A DNA stretch of 64,000 bases from Anaeramoeba flamelloides (Eukaryota; Metamonada; Anaeramoebidae): the NCBI GenBank assembly GCA_027625915.1, contig JANTQA010000010.1, positions 186,001-250,000 of the forward strand, given 5' to 3'. This document shows positions 12,191 to 24,927 of this stretch, one piece after another. The notes beneath the pieces were generated by a model. That model was not told the origin of the DNA. It was given only the letters and a program-made list of their open reading frames with translations, and did not search any database. The first letter of the stretch is position 1, and every line of letters starts with the position of its first letter. Both the position numbers and the translations under genes were made by a program.

Positions 12191-12548
12191 TTGAACCCCT
12201 CCCCTTTAATATCTAACCTTTCTCAATCCGATTCTTCGGCACTGTCTTTTCCCTTCTTGATTAATTTTGAGATGGGTATGTTGAAAGGTAACAGTAGATC
12301 CGATCAGCCACAACTTTGTTCTTTTTTATCCAAAACTCCCATTTATAATATACCAATGAAAAATATCAAAATGGAACAGCTATTTATTGTCTTTTAGTTT
12401 ATATAAAATATATATAATGGGGACATAAATGTAAACATATTGTAGCCGTTTTTAAAGCACTGTTGATAAAAAATGGTCTTTTTGATGAAATTGGACAAAC
12501 CTTATATCTCCCTGGTATTGACACACATGCCCAATTCAGAAGGAAGGT
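12191..12548 (+). CDS. Coding-like segments of unknown gene
   Basis: Two stretches read as plausible protein. The first, 12191-12397, contains NLSQSDSSALSFPFLINFEM and later SKTPIYNIPMKNIKMEQ. The second, about 12448-12548, follows a GTAG acceptor-like site and reads KNGLFDEIGQTLYLPGIDTH then AQFRRK before a GTAATA donor-like site. A further similar piece near 14091-14180 reads QQNDILPNDIRWNRLSYFV. Together with 11676-11928 these may be exons or remnants of one gene. The family is not recognised and the model is unsettled. Confidence 0.3.
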
Positions 12549-12659
12549 AATATAACGAAGGTAGTTTCTTCGAAAAATTAATTTTACCCAATAAATCTCG
12601 AAAAATGAGGTGCTCTGTTAAAATCCATATTCCTAGCTTAAAAAAAAATATAATTTGAT

Positions 12660-15600
12660 ATTGTTTTCAACAATTTCTTAAGGGAATAGCCACGGTAAAT
12701 GAAAATTTTTCACTTTTTGACAATTTTGAAGAGTATCAGAAAATAACATTTTTTACTCTGGTTGCACTTCACTGATTTTTATTATTTAAAGTACTTTTTT
12801 CATTAGATTTTTTTAATTTTTTTTTCAAAAGTCTCAAAGACATTGCCACAATAGACTGTTGAGCTGAATTGCTTAAAACAATGTTTTGAATGTTGAATGA
12901 CTTATCTTTTATCCTTATCTCAACATTTCAGTGTGGCATTTAATTTTTTTCATTTGTTATTTTTTCATCGATTTTGAATTTTTTTAAGAGACTAATCTCT
13001 ATTAAATTTTTTTACCTAAATTTAATAGAGATTGAGAAAATTTTTTGCCAATTACTTAGATTTGAAAACCTGTTTATTTGGAATACTAAACATATTTCTT
13101 GACAAGGAATCCTTATTTCGAAATTTGTCAGAAAAAAAAATAATTGAGACCCGTCCCTTAATCAGGGTAACAAAAAGTAATAAGTAAGATTTTTTTATCA
13201 GTGGCATTTGGGATTTATGGGATTTTATTTAAAAAGAACAACGACAATTAATCATGAGAATCACAAAAGAAAATACGGGGGGGCTTCAATAGCTAGGAGG
13301 ATCCTAAAAAATAATAAATATCTCAAAACATATCTAGTTAGGGTTCTTAAAGACTTGGATTTGGTGTAATTGGAGAAGTGAATATGATTATTTTCCATTT
13401 AATTTTAAACCACAAAATATAAATAAGTTTTATTTTAAGAGTCTAAAATTATCTTCACCAAAAACAAATATGTATTATAAAAGAAATAAAAACCAAATCA
13501 ATTTTTTCAATTCTTTTCTCTTTTTTTTATTATTTAACTAAAAAAAAATATCATATAATTTTTTAAAAAAGTATTTTGGGGAATCTACGACTACACCCCA
13601 CTAAAATAAAAGAGCTTTCTCTTATTTCTCTCAAATTTTTAACATGTTTAATGGCGTAGCCACCCCCTTTAATATCGTCACATGTCAAGATTGAAGAATA
13701 CCTTATTTTCAATTGTTGTGTGTAGAATAACCAACTATACTTATTTAAATAATATATTTAATAATTTAAGTGCATAAAAGAATCGTTATTATTGTAATTA
13801 TAAAGTTGAATTATTTTAACAATACTAACACCAATCAAGGATACTTGCCCCCCCCACACACACACACACACATTAAACAATAAATGATTAAAGCTTTTTT
13901 TCAACCCAATTTAATTATGTATATGAGTACATTTCCCGACATATTACCCATATTTAAACTATTTTTGATTTTAGATCCCAAATTTATGTAATAATTCAAA
14001 AATATAAAATTTTTTTCTTTTCAATAGTTTATCATAATCACAATGTTTAACGTTTTGGTTTGTGAAAATTTCCCCTGCTTTAATATCAGTTTCTACCAAA
14101 AGAACAACAAAATGATATCCTTCCAAATGATATAAGATGGAATCGATTGTCGTACTTTGTAACCATCAAGATCATCTTAGTATAACATCTTTGTTCTGAG
14201 TCTGAAAGGGTATACATAAGGAAGAATTATAAAAGGTGATTTTTTTAACAAATTAAACAATAAGGAATGATATTTATTTCGGGAATCAGTATCTAACTTG
14301 TCAAAACAAAAAGTAAAAAAGCAAAGAAACATCTAAAAAAATAACAACGAATTTGTACTTTTTAAGCCGAATTTGGAGAAACTGTTTTTTCAAAGGATCT
14401 CAACCCCCCCAATCAAGTTAATGTCAACATTATAATCAAAATTTACATTTTAACCATTGGAGACTAATCTTCGTTTAAAATTTACAGTTCTTTTTACTTT
14501 TATAGGTACATACTTTTAAGATATGCGAGACCCAAAAAATCTCCAATTTTGCAATTATTTTGTTTTTTTTATAAATTATTTTAATAGAATTTCGAAGTTG
14601 TGCTTTAATTTGAATTTTTTTGTTTCTCAAATTTCATCAAAAATTTCTGTCTTAAAAGTGGAACTGTATGCAGTACCATTTTTAAGAATATCAATGGGGT
14701 TTCTCATTATCTTTTTTTCTTAATTTATTTTATTTATTTTTATTTACAAGCTTCCCAAACATTATTTTTAAAAAACATAAATACAAGATACCAATTCAAC
14801 AAAATACACTCAATTCTATTATCAACCGGATAATATGAATGTAAAAAAATGATTAAGTCAACATCAAACGATTTTAAATTACACAGTTAGATTCAGTTCA
14901 CACCATTTTTTAGGTATAATTCAGTTTGCTTCAGATCGAATCACGCCAATTTCAATATATTTAAAATCTAAATGAGTAAAAGTATATCAATTCTTACAAT
15001 GCTTTATACACCTTACAACATTTACACACTTGAAAAAAAAATGAAGAGACGGGACATAAAAAATTGAAAAACAAATTTGGAAAAAGTTGAGGGTCTAAAA
15101 AATAAAAAAAATCATAAATAGTATTAAGATAAAATTATTTAAATTTTTGTCTCATGAAGAATAAATAATTGTACCTTTTTTTATATTTAAATTTATATCC
15201 TAAATCTAAAGATAGAAAAATTTTTTGTTTTATTAAAATCTTTAATATACATGTATATAAATTGAACCCCCAACAGTTAATCTCTCTCTTTCCCCCATAT
15301 TTTTAATTCCAAGATTATCCCAATAATCATCTTCGAGAAACAAATTTTAGTTATTTTAATTCCCTTTCTATGAACCATGCTGTATTCAAAATATCTTAAT
15401 AATACATATAACCAATCGGTAAAACAAAAAGGATGATTTAATAATAATATTGTTTAAGAAATCGAAATTTGGATTTATTATTAAAGACGTTACTCTAAAA
15501 ACTCTTATATTTAAAAAAAAGAAAATTTTTAGGTGAGAAAATTTTAATTTCTAATTCAAGTAGTCAAGAGTCACAATATTTACAGATAATTCCACTTTTA

Positions 15601-15811
15601 ATTGACAAAATTTATTATAAAGTTAAGGCAAAAAAAATCTCAAATTAAGACACAGAATTCAAATTCTAGTAAAATAATCTGTGAAAAATTAATTTCAAAA
15701 AAATTATTTTATTTAATATTTTATTGTGTCTTAAATTTCATGGAAAGTCTGTCTCTTAAAAGTTGAACGGACTTCAATGGTAATATGAATGGTGTAGTAA
15801 ATAAAAACCAT
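12660..15811. other. Mostly non-coding, repeats and weak coding traces
   Basis: Contains a short perfect hairpin near 12993-13034 (AATCTCTATTAAATTT against AAATTTAATAGAGATT), a C-run plus CA repeat at about 13847-13872, and a region at 12730-12960 resembling 38.76-39.0 kb. Apart from the coding-like piece near 14.1 kb I see no gene. Confidence 0.4.
13847..13872. repeat. C-run plus CA microsatellite
   Basis: CCCCCC followed by about nine CA units. Confidence 0.9.
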
Positions 15812-16382
15812 TTCAAAAATTGTGACTCGCCTGAAATAATAAATTGATAAAAAAAAATATCCCAAAATATTCAATAACAACAAATAATTAAATATGATTT
15901 GCAATTCACTTTTAAGTCATTCTTAAAATTTAAAAACCCCATTTTTTAAAAAAAAATAAAGCCAAAAACTCAAAAAAAGTTCGTCAAAATTTTTAAAATG
16001 AGGAATTACTGATTGTTCATTACTGAACCTTCACTAAAAAAAAGTTAAGAACAAGATTTTTTCAACAAAATTTAATCCCTTTGAAAAGAAATTACAGATC
16101 TCAGTTTTCTTAGTGGTTATTGGTCTTTTTCAAGATATTTTTTTTTTTATACATGTTAATTTGCAAAAAAAAAAAAAAAAAAAAAAAAAAAAGAAAAACA
16201 AAAAGAAAAACAAAAAGAAAAAAATTCGAAAAAATGATTCTGAAAAAGTAAAACTAAAATTTGCAAAATTAGAAAAGAAATATTCTGATCCAAAAATTTG
16301 AAAATATTTTTTTGTAAAGAAATCTGGAATAAGCCCACACAAAAAAACCATTAGTATGATAAAGAGAGTCAAAATTTTTGAA
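15812..16382 (-). mobile_element. MITE-like repeat (GTGACTC family) copy 2
   Basis: The best-preserved termini of the family: left end TTCAAAAATTGTGACTCGCC, right end AAAGAGAGTCAAAATTTTTG, inverted copies of one another. Internal markers include GCAATTCACTTTTAAGTCAT and TTACTGAACCTTCACT. About 570 bases with no coding capacity. The terminal inverted repeats and size suit a non-autonomous DNA transposon; the superfamily is not assigned. Confidence 0.7.
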
Positions 16383-16559
16383 ATCTAGTTTATATAAGAT
16401 AAATAAAAGAAATAATTTGTGTTTCTTTATCATTTTTCCTTTTTTAAATCTTAAATTAAATTTAACTTTTCATTTTTATAGAAAGATTATCTCAGGTACT
16501 ATAATCTTGTATAAATTGGATCAAGTAGAAATAAATTGAAATAGATTTTAGAGTAAAGA

Positions 16560-17175
16560 AAAAGTACCCTCAAGTACCTAGGGTTTTTTAATTTCAGAAA
16601 TAAAAAGGAAATTTTTGAAATTTTCCTGACAATTTCTGAAAATAAAAAAAACCTAACAGCGGTTTTCCAGAATTCAAAAGAATAGCGTAAAATTAAATAT
16701 TTTACTCAATTCTTTTAAATTCTCGAAAATCTAACGAAAAGTGCCTTCGAGTTCCGTCAAGTGCTTAGGTTTTTTTTTATATTTAAGAAATAAAACGAAA
16801 ATTTCAGAAAATTTCGATTTATTTCTTAAATATAAAAAAAACTTAATAGCTATTTTCTTGGCGGATTTCTTCATTATTTCTAAAGTTTTCTAGGTTTTTT
16901 TTCCTTTTTGAAATAAGCAGAAAATTTTAATAAATTTTCTGTTTATTTGAAAAAATAAAAAAAAAACCCAACGAAAACCTATTGATTTTCCAAATAAACA
17001 GAAAGGTCAAGAAAACCTAATCACTCTTTTCTCGAATCCAAAAGAATGGAGAAAAATCATAGATTTTACTCAAACTTTTGAATTCGGGGAATAATAACAG
17101 TATTTTTTTTTAATTTCAGAAAAAAAAGAAAAATAAATAATTTTTTTTTTTATTTATTAAATTAAAAAAAACCTA
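16560..17175. repeat. Palindrome-array repeat, cluster 1 (largest)
   Basis: At least four type-A hairpins (about 16577-16657, 16763-16852, 16889-16973, 17097-17174). Each starts with TAGGTTTTTT or a close variant, runs through AATAAA-containing arms of 25-40 nt and closes with AAAAAACCTA or a variant. Between them lie type-B hairpins with TTTTCCAGAATT(C/T)AAAAGAAT opposed to ATTCTTTTAAATTCT (16668-16740, 17023-17090). Related arrays occur near 23.0, 29.6, 42.8, 45.4 and 62.5 kb. Confidence 0.75.
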
Positions 17176-18383
17176 TGAGTAAAAAAGTGTGCAATTTTGA
17201 TGAACCACCTCTCCTCAATAATATAAAAAAACAATTATTTTAATAAATAATCAATTTTTCTAAATCAATTTCTAGTAGGATAGTTTACAACTTCAAATTC
17301 TCTAGATGAATTACTACACCTTTAAATTTATTTCAAAAGGAAGATTAGTTGATATTGAATTTTTTATAATTAAAGTATGTTACTATTGAAGGTAAATGAT
17401 ATGAGTGCTCCATCTAGTTCAAAAGTCTCAAAAATTTTGATTAGTCAAATAGTACTAACAATTGATTTTAACCAATTGAAAAAATCATCCATTCAAAAGT
17501 AAAAAAAACTCAAACTTCCCCTTAGGGGGGCAAAACATCTCAACAAGAAGTTTTTTAACTGACACAATAATTAAATAGGAATGTTTTTTAACAAATTAAA
17601 ATCCGAATACTTTTTAGCTCACTTTTTAATTAAACAAATAAGTTCTAAAAAAAATTTTTTTTTATATACTTGTATAGAATGAACCTCTCACCTTTTTGCT
17701 ATTATTATTTGGTTTTTAAAAAAAAGATTCTGTATTATGAAGATCAATCTCTTATTGTCTGTTATTGATTGTTTTGTGATTATTTTGATTATCGTGATCT
17801 CTTAATGTCATAATGGAATGTGCGCTCAAAAGTCCTAGTACATTATCATTTTTTCGATTCAAGCATAATTTCTTACTTTTAGGATTCTTCTTTCACACAA
17901 TACATATCTCTCAAAATACGAACAAACAAATAAACAAACAAAAAGAAGGAACAAATTTCAATCTATTTCTCTGGAAACCTTATTTGTGAAAAAAAAAAAG
18001 GAAAATGAAGACAAAATATTTTCCTATTTACTTTGAAAGAAGAAATTGGAAATTTTTGAGATTGGAAAGGAAAAATAAGTCATAAATTTTGTTTAAACTC
18101 TTGTAACATCTAATACAAAATTAAAAATATGAATTTTAACTCTCATAAGTGAGGAGAAAACAAAAAAAGTTGTAAAATTTTTTTACAAATAACCCTTTTT
18201 TAAAAATGATTTTTATATTGTTTTGTTCGAAAACTTGCTTATTAAAAAAAAAAAGTGAAAATTTTTTTTGATAAAGATACTGGAAAGTACTTATTATTCT
18301 AATAAAATCAAAAAAATCAAGTGGAATCCAAACAATTTATTTTTTTTCAAAATATTTTTCTTCTTTTATACAAATTGTAACCA
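17176..18383. other. Upstream region of the transporter gene
   Basis: A+T-rich and without a supportable gene. The last 150 bases before 18384 are A/T tracts and probably contain the promoter and leader. Confidence 0.4.
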
Positions 18384-18660
18384 ATGACAACCTCTGGAGA
18401 AGAAGACAAATTAGTTCAAAACGCAAGAACAATGGAATTCCAACAGCTTGATCTTAATTCAAATGTTACTTTCCCATCCACCAAATATAATTTCCCTGAA
18501 GAATTCAATGTAAAAATTACAAAGAAACCAATCGTTGTTTGCGATCCTTCAGCAATTGGTGTGTGTACTTTGGGTATGGTTTGTTTAATGCTTTGTATGA
18601 GTTCGTTTGGTGCTACTTCATCATCAGTTGGTAATTTTTTAACTTTTCTCTCTTTATCCC

Positions 18661-18693
<33 letters not shown>

Positions 18694-21600
18694 CTCCTTT
18701 TAAATTTTTCTTATTTATTTATTAACAAAACAAATAAACACTTGAATAGTTTTACAGGCGCCTTGGATTATTGTCATGTCTGGATTTCTTATGCTGATTG
18801 CTGGTATTGTTGATGCTTTTCGAAGAAACATTTTTGGTGCAGTTGTTTTTGTTGTAAGATAAATTATTTTCTTTTTCCAAATTTTTTTTTTTTTTTTTAT
18901 TTTATTTTTTTTTTTATAAGTAACCTCTCTATTTAAAACCCTTTTGCAAAAAAATACCAATTGCTTGGATTTGTGGAATTTTTAAAGGAGAACCATTTGT
19001 TTTATTTATTTTTTTTTTTGAATTTTTCTGATGTTGAACAAGAAAACAAAATAAATTACAAAGTCTTTCTGTAGATGTAGATGTTTTAAAAAAGTAAGAA
19101 ATCAATGTTTTCAAAAAGCAAAGAATCGAACTGGCAAAAAATATCCAACCAAACTGTTAGGAGAGTAGCCTTACAATTTAGCAATTCTTATGAAAACTTT
19201 TGGTTCCTCACTTTTTTGAAACAGATTTAATCAAACTTATTAAATTCACCCTTAAAAGCAGTTCGAGCAACAACACATTTTTAAAACTTTTATGAAACAC
19301 TTTTTTAACGTTGCTGTCAACGATCTTTTGTTGTTTATTTTTTTTCAATCAACTAATTTTTTGAGTTATAGTAAACCAAATAACCCATGTTTTTGTGTTT
19401 TGTTATTTTTAAAAATAATTTAATTGTTGTTTTTCAGATTTATTTTTGAAATAATTGCTGTTTTTCGGATTTAACTATCTGAGTATTCGAAATAATTGAG
19501 GTTTTTTATTTGGGTTTTGAAAACCTTCTTTCCTTACAGGTTATTGTTTAAATTTTACGTTTTGTTGAGTGTTTGCTTTCAGATTAAAAGCAAAACAATT
19601 CTCAGTACTATTTTTATTTTTTCACTTGCTATGATATGAAAAGAAAACAATTTAACTTTATTAAGACCATAGTAGTTCCATGAACTTCTTACAAAGTACT
19701 TCAGATAGATTCATTTTGTTGATTGTGCAACCAGGTTAAATCCGCACCTATAATCAACAAAAAAAACAGAAAGATCAAGCTAAAATTGTTCCCCATCTAA
19801 TTCCAAAAAAGCGATATGTTCAAACTACCTCTCGAAGTTAAGAATGTTTTCAAAAACTAAAAAAACAAAAGCCATTTGATAAAGCAATCTTCTTGAATAG
19901 ATTCATAAAGTATCTTATGCCTTATTTGGACAAGATTCAACAATAAAAAATTGACAATTTTCTTGTTTTGATTCTTTTGTTATTATTTTTGATCTCATGA
20001 AATTGAGTTTTTGACCTTAGTTAGTTTAATGTTTAAACAACAGAAATATTGTTGCTGTTTGTTAGATCACGAGATTGTTAATCATTTTGATCAGAAATAC
20101 TGATAAATTTCACAAAAATGATTTCTACTTTTATGTTGGATTTCCATTTTAGATTTTTTTTTTTCACTATTTTGACTAAAGACTTTTATTCATTAAAATG
20201 CAAAGAAATACATTCAACAAAGTTGATTTTTGAAAATTTATTCGAAAGGAAACGATTTGAAAAAAGAGTTCTTGGATTCGTAAAAAGGAAATTGAAATAA
20301 AAAATTTTTTTATTTTTTTATTTTTTTTTTTGGTTTTAGTACACATGCTCAAAAAGTGATGTCTTAATATTTTAAGTTTTTTTACTCAATGTGTCATTTT
20401 TCGAAAAACTATAAAACTTTTCCTATGCGCCCCGACGGGTGAAGTTTTTTGTCAGCGGACTTGGGAATTCTCGGAGCAAAAAATACGATTTAATAATAGA
20501 ATAAAAATGTTTGGGGAAGAAAAAGAAATTCAAAAATCGAAAATAATTTTCAGAAATCAAAACACAAAAACAACCCCAAATATTTTTATTCATTCATTAA
20601 ATTGTTTTTTTTTGCAATTAAAAACCTCAGGTTTGTTAACAAGAAACCTTCCCTATCGGGGCTCATAGGAAAAGTTTTATAGTTTTTGGAAAAATGACAA
20701 ATTTAGTAAAAAAACCACAAATACCAAGACATCACTTTTTGTAAATGTGTATTACCTTTTTACAGTTTTTTTTAAAAAAGTTCACTTTTCAAAATAAAGG
20801 CACACCAATCTATGTGTTCAATTTAAAGTTCATGTTTTTTGATAAAAATAAAAAATAAATAATTATTACAATGCTTTAAAAAAAAAAAAAAACACTACCT
20901 TAAAATAAAAAAAAACAACAATTCTTAATTTCAGCAACCATTAAATTTTTTAAAAAAAACAAAGAGATCAACAAACACCGGTTATTACACATCCTGTAGT
21001 TTTTTGTTTCAAACAAATTATCACTTTTTTTTCGATCTCATTTATTAAACATATTTGTGTAAAGTCCTTCGATCAAAAGGCTTTCCAATTACAATAACAT
21101 TATATGACCAATTTATCAAATAAGATGAAAAAAATAGTTTATTTTCCAAAAAAATCTGAAATTCAAAATGATACACATGCCCAAAATAGACGTATTAATT
21201 TTAAAAGTTTTTTTACTAAATTTTATACATTCTTCCTCACAACACAAAATGATTTTCTCTCAACAATTCAAAAATTTGTTTTTTTTTATTTTTACTTTTG
21301 TTGTAATTAAACAGAACATAAAGTGGTTTTATAAAGGAAAAAACATTAAAAACAATTAAATTAAATTTAATTATCTGCCTATTATTTGTTTAAAAAATAA
21401 AAAAAAACAAGATTTTTTTTTTTATTTCTTGGTTTAAATTAAAAAAAATAAAATATTTTAACAATTTGACAAGATTTGAGCTGATTTTTTAAAAAAAAAA
21501 TACCACCCCATTCATTTTCATCAAAGTTTCCAAAATTTTCATTTTCATTACCTTTTTTCTTTCTTTTTTCTTTTTTGAATTTTCAAAAAAAAAAAAAAAA

Positions 21601-22002
21601 ATTCACAACTTATAGATGTATGCCACCTTTTGGCTTGCACTTGGGGGAGCACAATTTGCAACACATTTTGGATCTGAAGACGATGTCGAAGGAGGAGCCC
21701 AACATAGTGGAGCAGCTGTTTTTGGCTATATCATTTTCAATTTTTCATGTATTTTAGTTACCTTATCCTTAAACAAAATTCTTTTCTACATTATGGTTGC
21801 TATTGAATTTGTACTTATCTTTTTAACCCTTGAGTTACTCGAAGGAACTGCCTCATGGCCAACAGGGTTATTCTTATTAATCACATCCCTTCTTTCCTTC
21901 TATTATTGCTTTGCTAATTTAATTAATCATTTGGCAGGTGGAGAGCTTATTTGGCTTGGAAAACCAATTTTCTTATGGAGTTCATTAGTACAGAAAAAAT
22001 AA
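18384..22002 (+). CDS. GPR1/FUN34/SatP (YaaH) family acetate/succinate transporter, three exons
   Basis: Membrane carrier of the AceTr family, whose known members move acetate (some also succinate) with protons. Exons: 18384-18630, 18750-18853, 21616-22002; the phases (1, then 0) join into 245 residues. The start of membrane segment 1 carries DPSAIG (residues 54-59), in place of the family's NPAPLG. The second conserved block reads GIVDAFRRNIFGAVVF and runs across the exon 2/3 junction into MYATFWLALG, matching the family's EFRxGNTFGAT...GxFW pattern. Six hydrophobic segments are visible, as expected. Exon 3 encodes segments 4-6. In an anaerobic protist the carrier could export acetate, but direction and substrate are inference. 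The second intron is 2.76 kb and holds an inverted-repeat element. The acceptor at 18749 was chosen over TTTACAG at 18757 because only it keeps frame and the conserved sequence. Confidence 0.88.
20340..20752. mobile_element. Inverted-repeat (MITE-like) element in transporter intron
   Basis: Ends are TACACATGCTCAAAAAGTGA and, inverted, TACACATTTACAAAAAGTGA. The similarity extends about 110 bases inward on both sides, to CCTATGCGCCCCG on the left and CGGGGCTCATAGG on the right. The interior of about 190 bases is unrelated. The element may be bounded by TA, as in Tc1/mariner-type MITEs, but no transposase is present. Arms are visibly diverged, so it is not recent. Confidence 0.65.
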
Positions 22003-22977
22003 TTAGTAGTCGGCTATTTTTAAATTAAACACTGAAAATTTTAATATGAGTTTATTAAAAATTTGTTTTTTTTTTTTTTTTTTTTTAATTAATCTTTTCG
22101 ATTTCTTTGAATGCTTCTTTCTTATGTTTTACACATTTATGTTTCAATGTCCAATAACTTAAGACTCTTTAATTTTAATAAAGATTTATTTAATAAAACA
22201 AAAATCAAAAAAAAATAAACAAATAAATTGATCACAATTTTGTTTTTGATTCTATTTGAACAAGTTTAATCTGAAAAGTTTTTTTTTTTTAATTTTTGTG
22301 TAGATCTTGTTTTTAATGTATAATTATTTAATTTAAATGATTTAAATTCTTTATTTATTTATTGTGAGAAAGGAGTAATCAAAGAAAATTTGCTAAATAA
22401 AAAAGAGAAGAAGAAAAATAATTAAAATATAAAAGTAAAAAAATATTATATCATTTAGAGTAGTGAAAAAAATACCGAACATGAAAAAAATCTCGGACAA
22501 GATTTTTAATTGTGAATATTAGTAAAATTATTGTGTAATTTCATTTATTTACAATCAAATTCCTTTTTTTAAGAATCGAACTTTTTCAATTATAACTCCC
22601 CCACTTATTAGAATGATGATTGATGAAATTACACTTGTTCAAAACACCATTCAATCAATCAAAAAACAAGAATAAAAATTATCATTTTCCAAACTCTAGT
22701 AAACCTCTATAAAACTCGATTATTTTTCAAAAAAAGTTGATCAACATTAGGCTATCAAACAATTACTCGAGTATTCTAGAGACACCTTACTTTGATGGAC
22801 TTTAGGTAGGTTTATTACTAATCTCATAATAAAATTGGTTTGTTATAATAAGGATTTAATTGAAATTATACAAAAATTTTACTAATAATCACAATTAAAA
22901 ATCTTGTCCGGGATTTTTTTCATTTCCGGTATTTTTTTCCCAACTATACATGATCAAATTAAAAATTATCCACTGTC

Positions 22978-23063
22978 GTTAGGTTTTTCCGGATTTGAAA
23001 GAATTGAGTTAAAATCCTTGATTTTATTAAATTATTTCTAATTCTGGAAAACCTAGACACGTC
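22978..23063. repeat. Palindrome-array repeat, solitary unit
   Basis: Starts GTCGTTAGGTTTTTCC and ends with TTCTGGAAAACCTAGACACG; the arms contain GAAAGAATTGAGTTAAAATC opposed by the matching T-rich strand. Same repeat family as the 16.6, 29.6, 42.8, 45.4 and 62.5 kb clusters. Confidence 0.65.
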
Positions 23064-24927
23064 CCCAGAAACAAGAGGAGTAAAAACCCGATAGAAAGAT
23101 TATTAATAATAAGATTCCACAAACTGTGATTAATAAATTGGTATTCCACAACTCAGAAAAGTTGGGCACTATTTACCCGAATTTGTAATTTTTTTACTTT
23201 TTTGGGAATTTTTTATTTTCAATTTTTTTATTTTCATTTTTTCTTTATTACCTTAAGTTTTCTAACCATAAGACCTTTGATGAAAAATTCTCGACAAGAA
23301 CAACAAATTCCGTAATTTTGATTAACCAGAATAAGGAGCTTTTGAGTATTTTATCTAAGGATAACATTTTTATATAAGTTTTTTTCTAAAATTATTGCTA
23401 TTTTTTTTTTCCATTTGATTCTGATAAATTTATATCTTTCACAATACCAAATAAAGTGATTAAATGATTTAAATTCTAAAAGATTGTGTTATTATCTCAA
23501 TAAGAATCCAAGATGTTGTTTTTCTCTTCAAAATTTATTATTTAAACAGCTAAAGGAAAATTATTTTCAGGATTTCATTATATCAACTTTCAAATAATAA
23601 TTTTAATTGAATTTACTTTCAAAATGATTAAGGGATCAGTCTTCTACAACAACAAGGCAAAATTTAAAAATATTTCATTGGTGGTATTCTCTACATAAAA
23701 TTTTGTATATGCAAAGTGTCAAAAAATTCTGATCGAAAAAGAAAGCCATAAAAGAAAATTAGTTTCAGTGAGATCAATTTTTTTTTTCCATTTTTTCTGA
23801 AAAAGAAAACTATTAAATTCATTTTATTTCTCACATTACAACAAGTTTTTACCCGGTTTATTACCATTTTGATCATTATTATTCAATAACAAGTCTTTGT
23901 TACCAGTAATATTAATATAAATATTTTTTTTTCTTTTTTGAGATAAAACTTTTGGTTAGACAAAAATTGATTTATTCAGCTTGATTAAAAAATAATTGTA
24001 TTTTTTTTAAGAAAAATAGTTATAGGAATCAAAATTTTAAAGTCATGTTAAAAATTTTACCCAGAAATTTTGTTTTTGTATTAAGATAAAAATTGATTTT
24101 TCAAAATAAAATTTTCTTGAAGATATTTGGGAATTAGTTAATTTTATCCTCAAAATTCAAAATCAATTTTTTTCTGACAAAAATGATTTGAATTGTTATA
24201 AGGGTTCTTTTGAATAAGACCAAACAGTTTATTGTAAAAATTTTTTTGCAATTTTTTTTCATTTTTTGAAAATCAGAAAACAACTTTTTCAAAACCTTAA
24301 AGAAAAAAAATTAAATTTTGCATGATAGATCTCAATTTAATTGATAAACTGTAGGTAAGCTTCTACCAAATACTCATTTATTGAATCACCTATACCAGAT
24401 TAGTTTTATTGGCTAAAATTTGAATTGAAATATTAATCAAAGAAAAAGAAACCAAATAAAAAATTTGCTTTCGAAATCAAGAGTTACCAACATAAAACGA
24501 AAAATATGTTTTCCCATTTTCAAGAATTATCTTAATTCATAAACAAAATAATATGTTACTTTTCTTCTTTTTATATTCAAAACATACAAATTTTGAATTT
24601 CAAAAAAGAGACTCAAATCAAAAATTGTTTAAATGAGGCTAATTCATCGATTTCATATGTCGAAACACAATTTACAAAAAAAAAAAATTTTCAAGATCTT
24701 GAAAAGATTTCATTTTATTTTCAAAAATGACTACCCCCTTAAAAATGGAACTATCATGAACAAAAAAAACTATATTCCATTTTATTTAATTAAAGTATTT
24801 TATTTCAATAAATTATTATTTAGGATTTAACTTCAAATTGAAAATTATTTTTATTTATCAACAGTAAGGTATTATTGAGAATAATTTAAAATTTGAAAAT
24901 TTTGATCATTGGAAATTAATTTTATAT

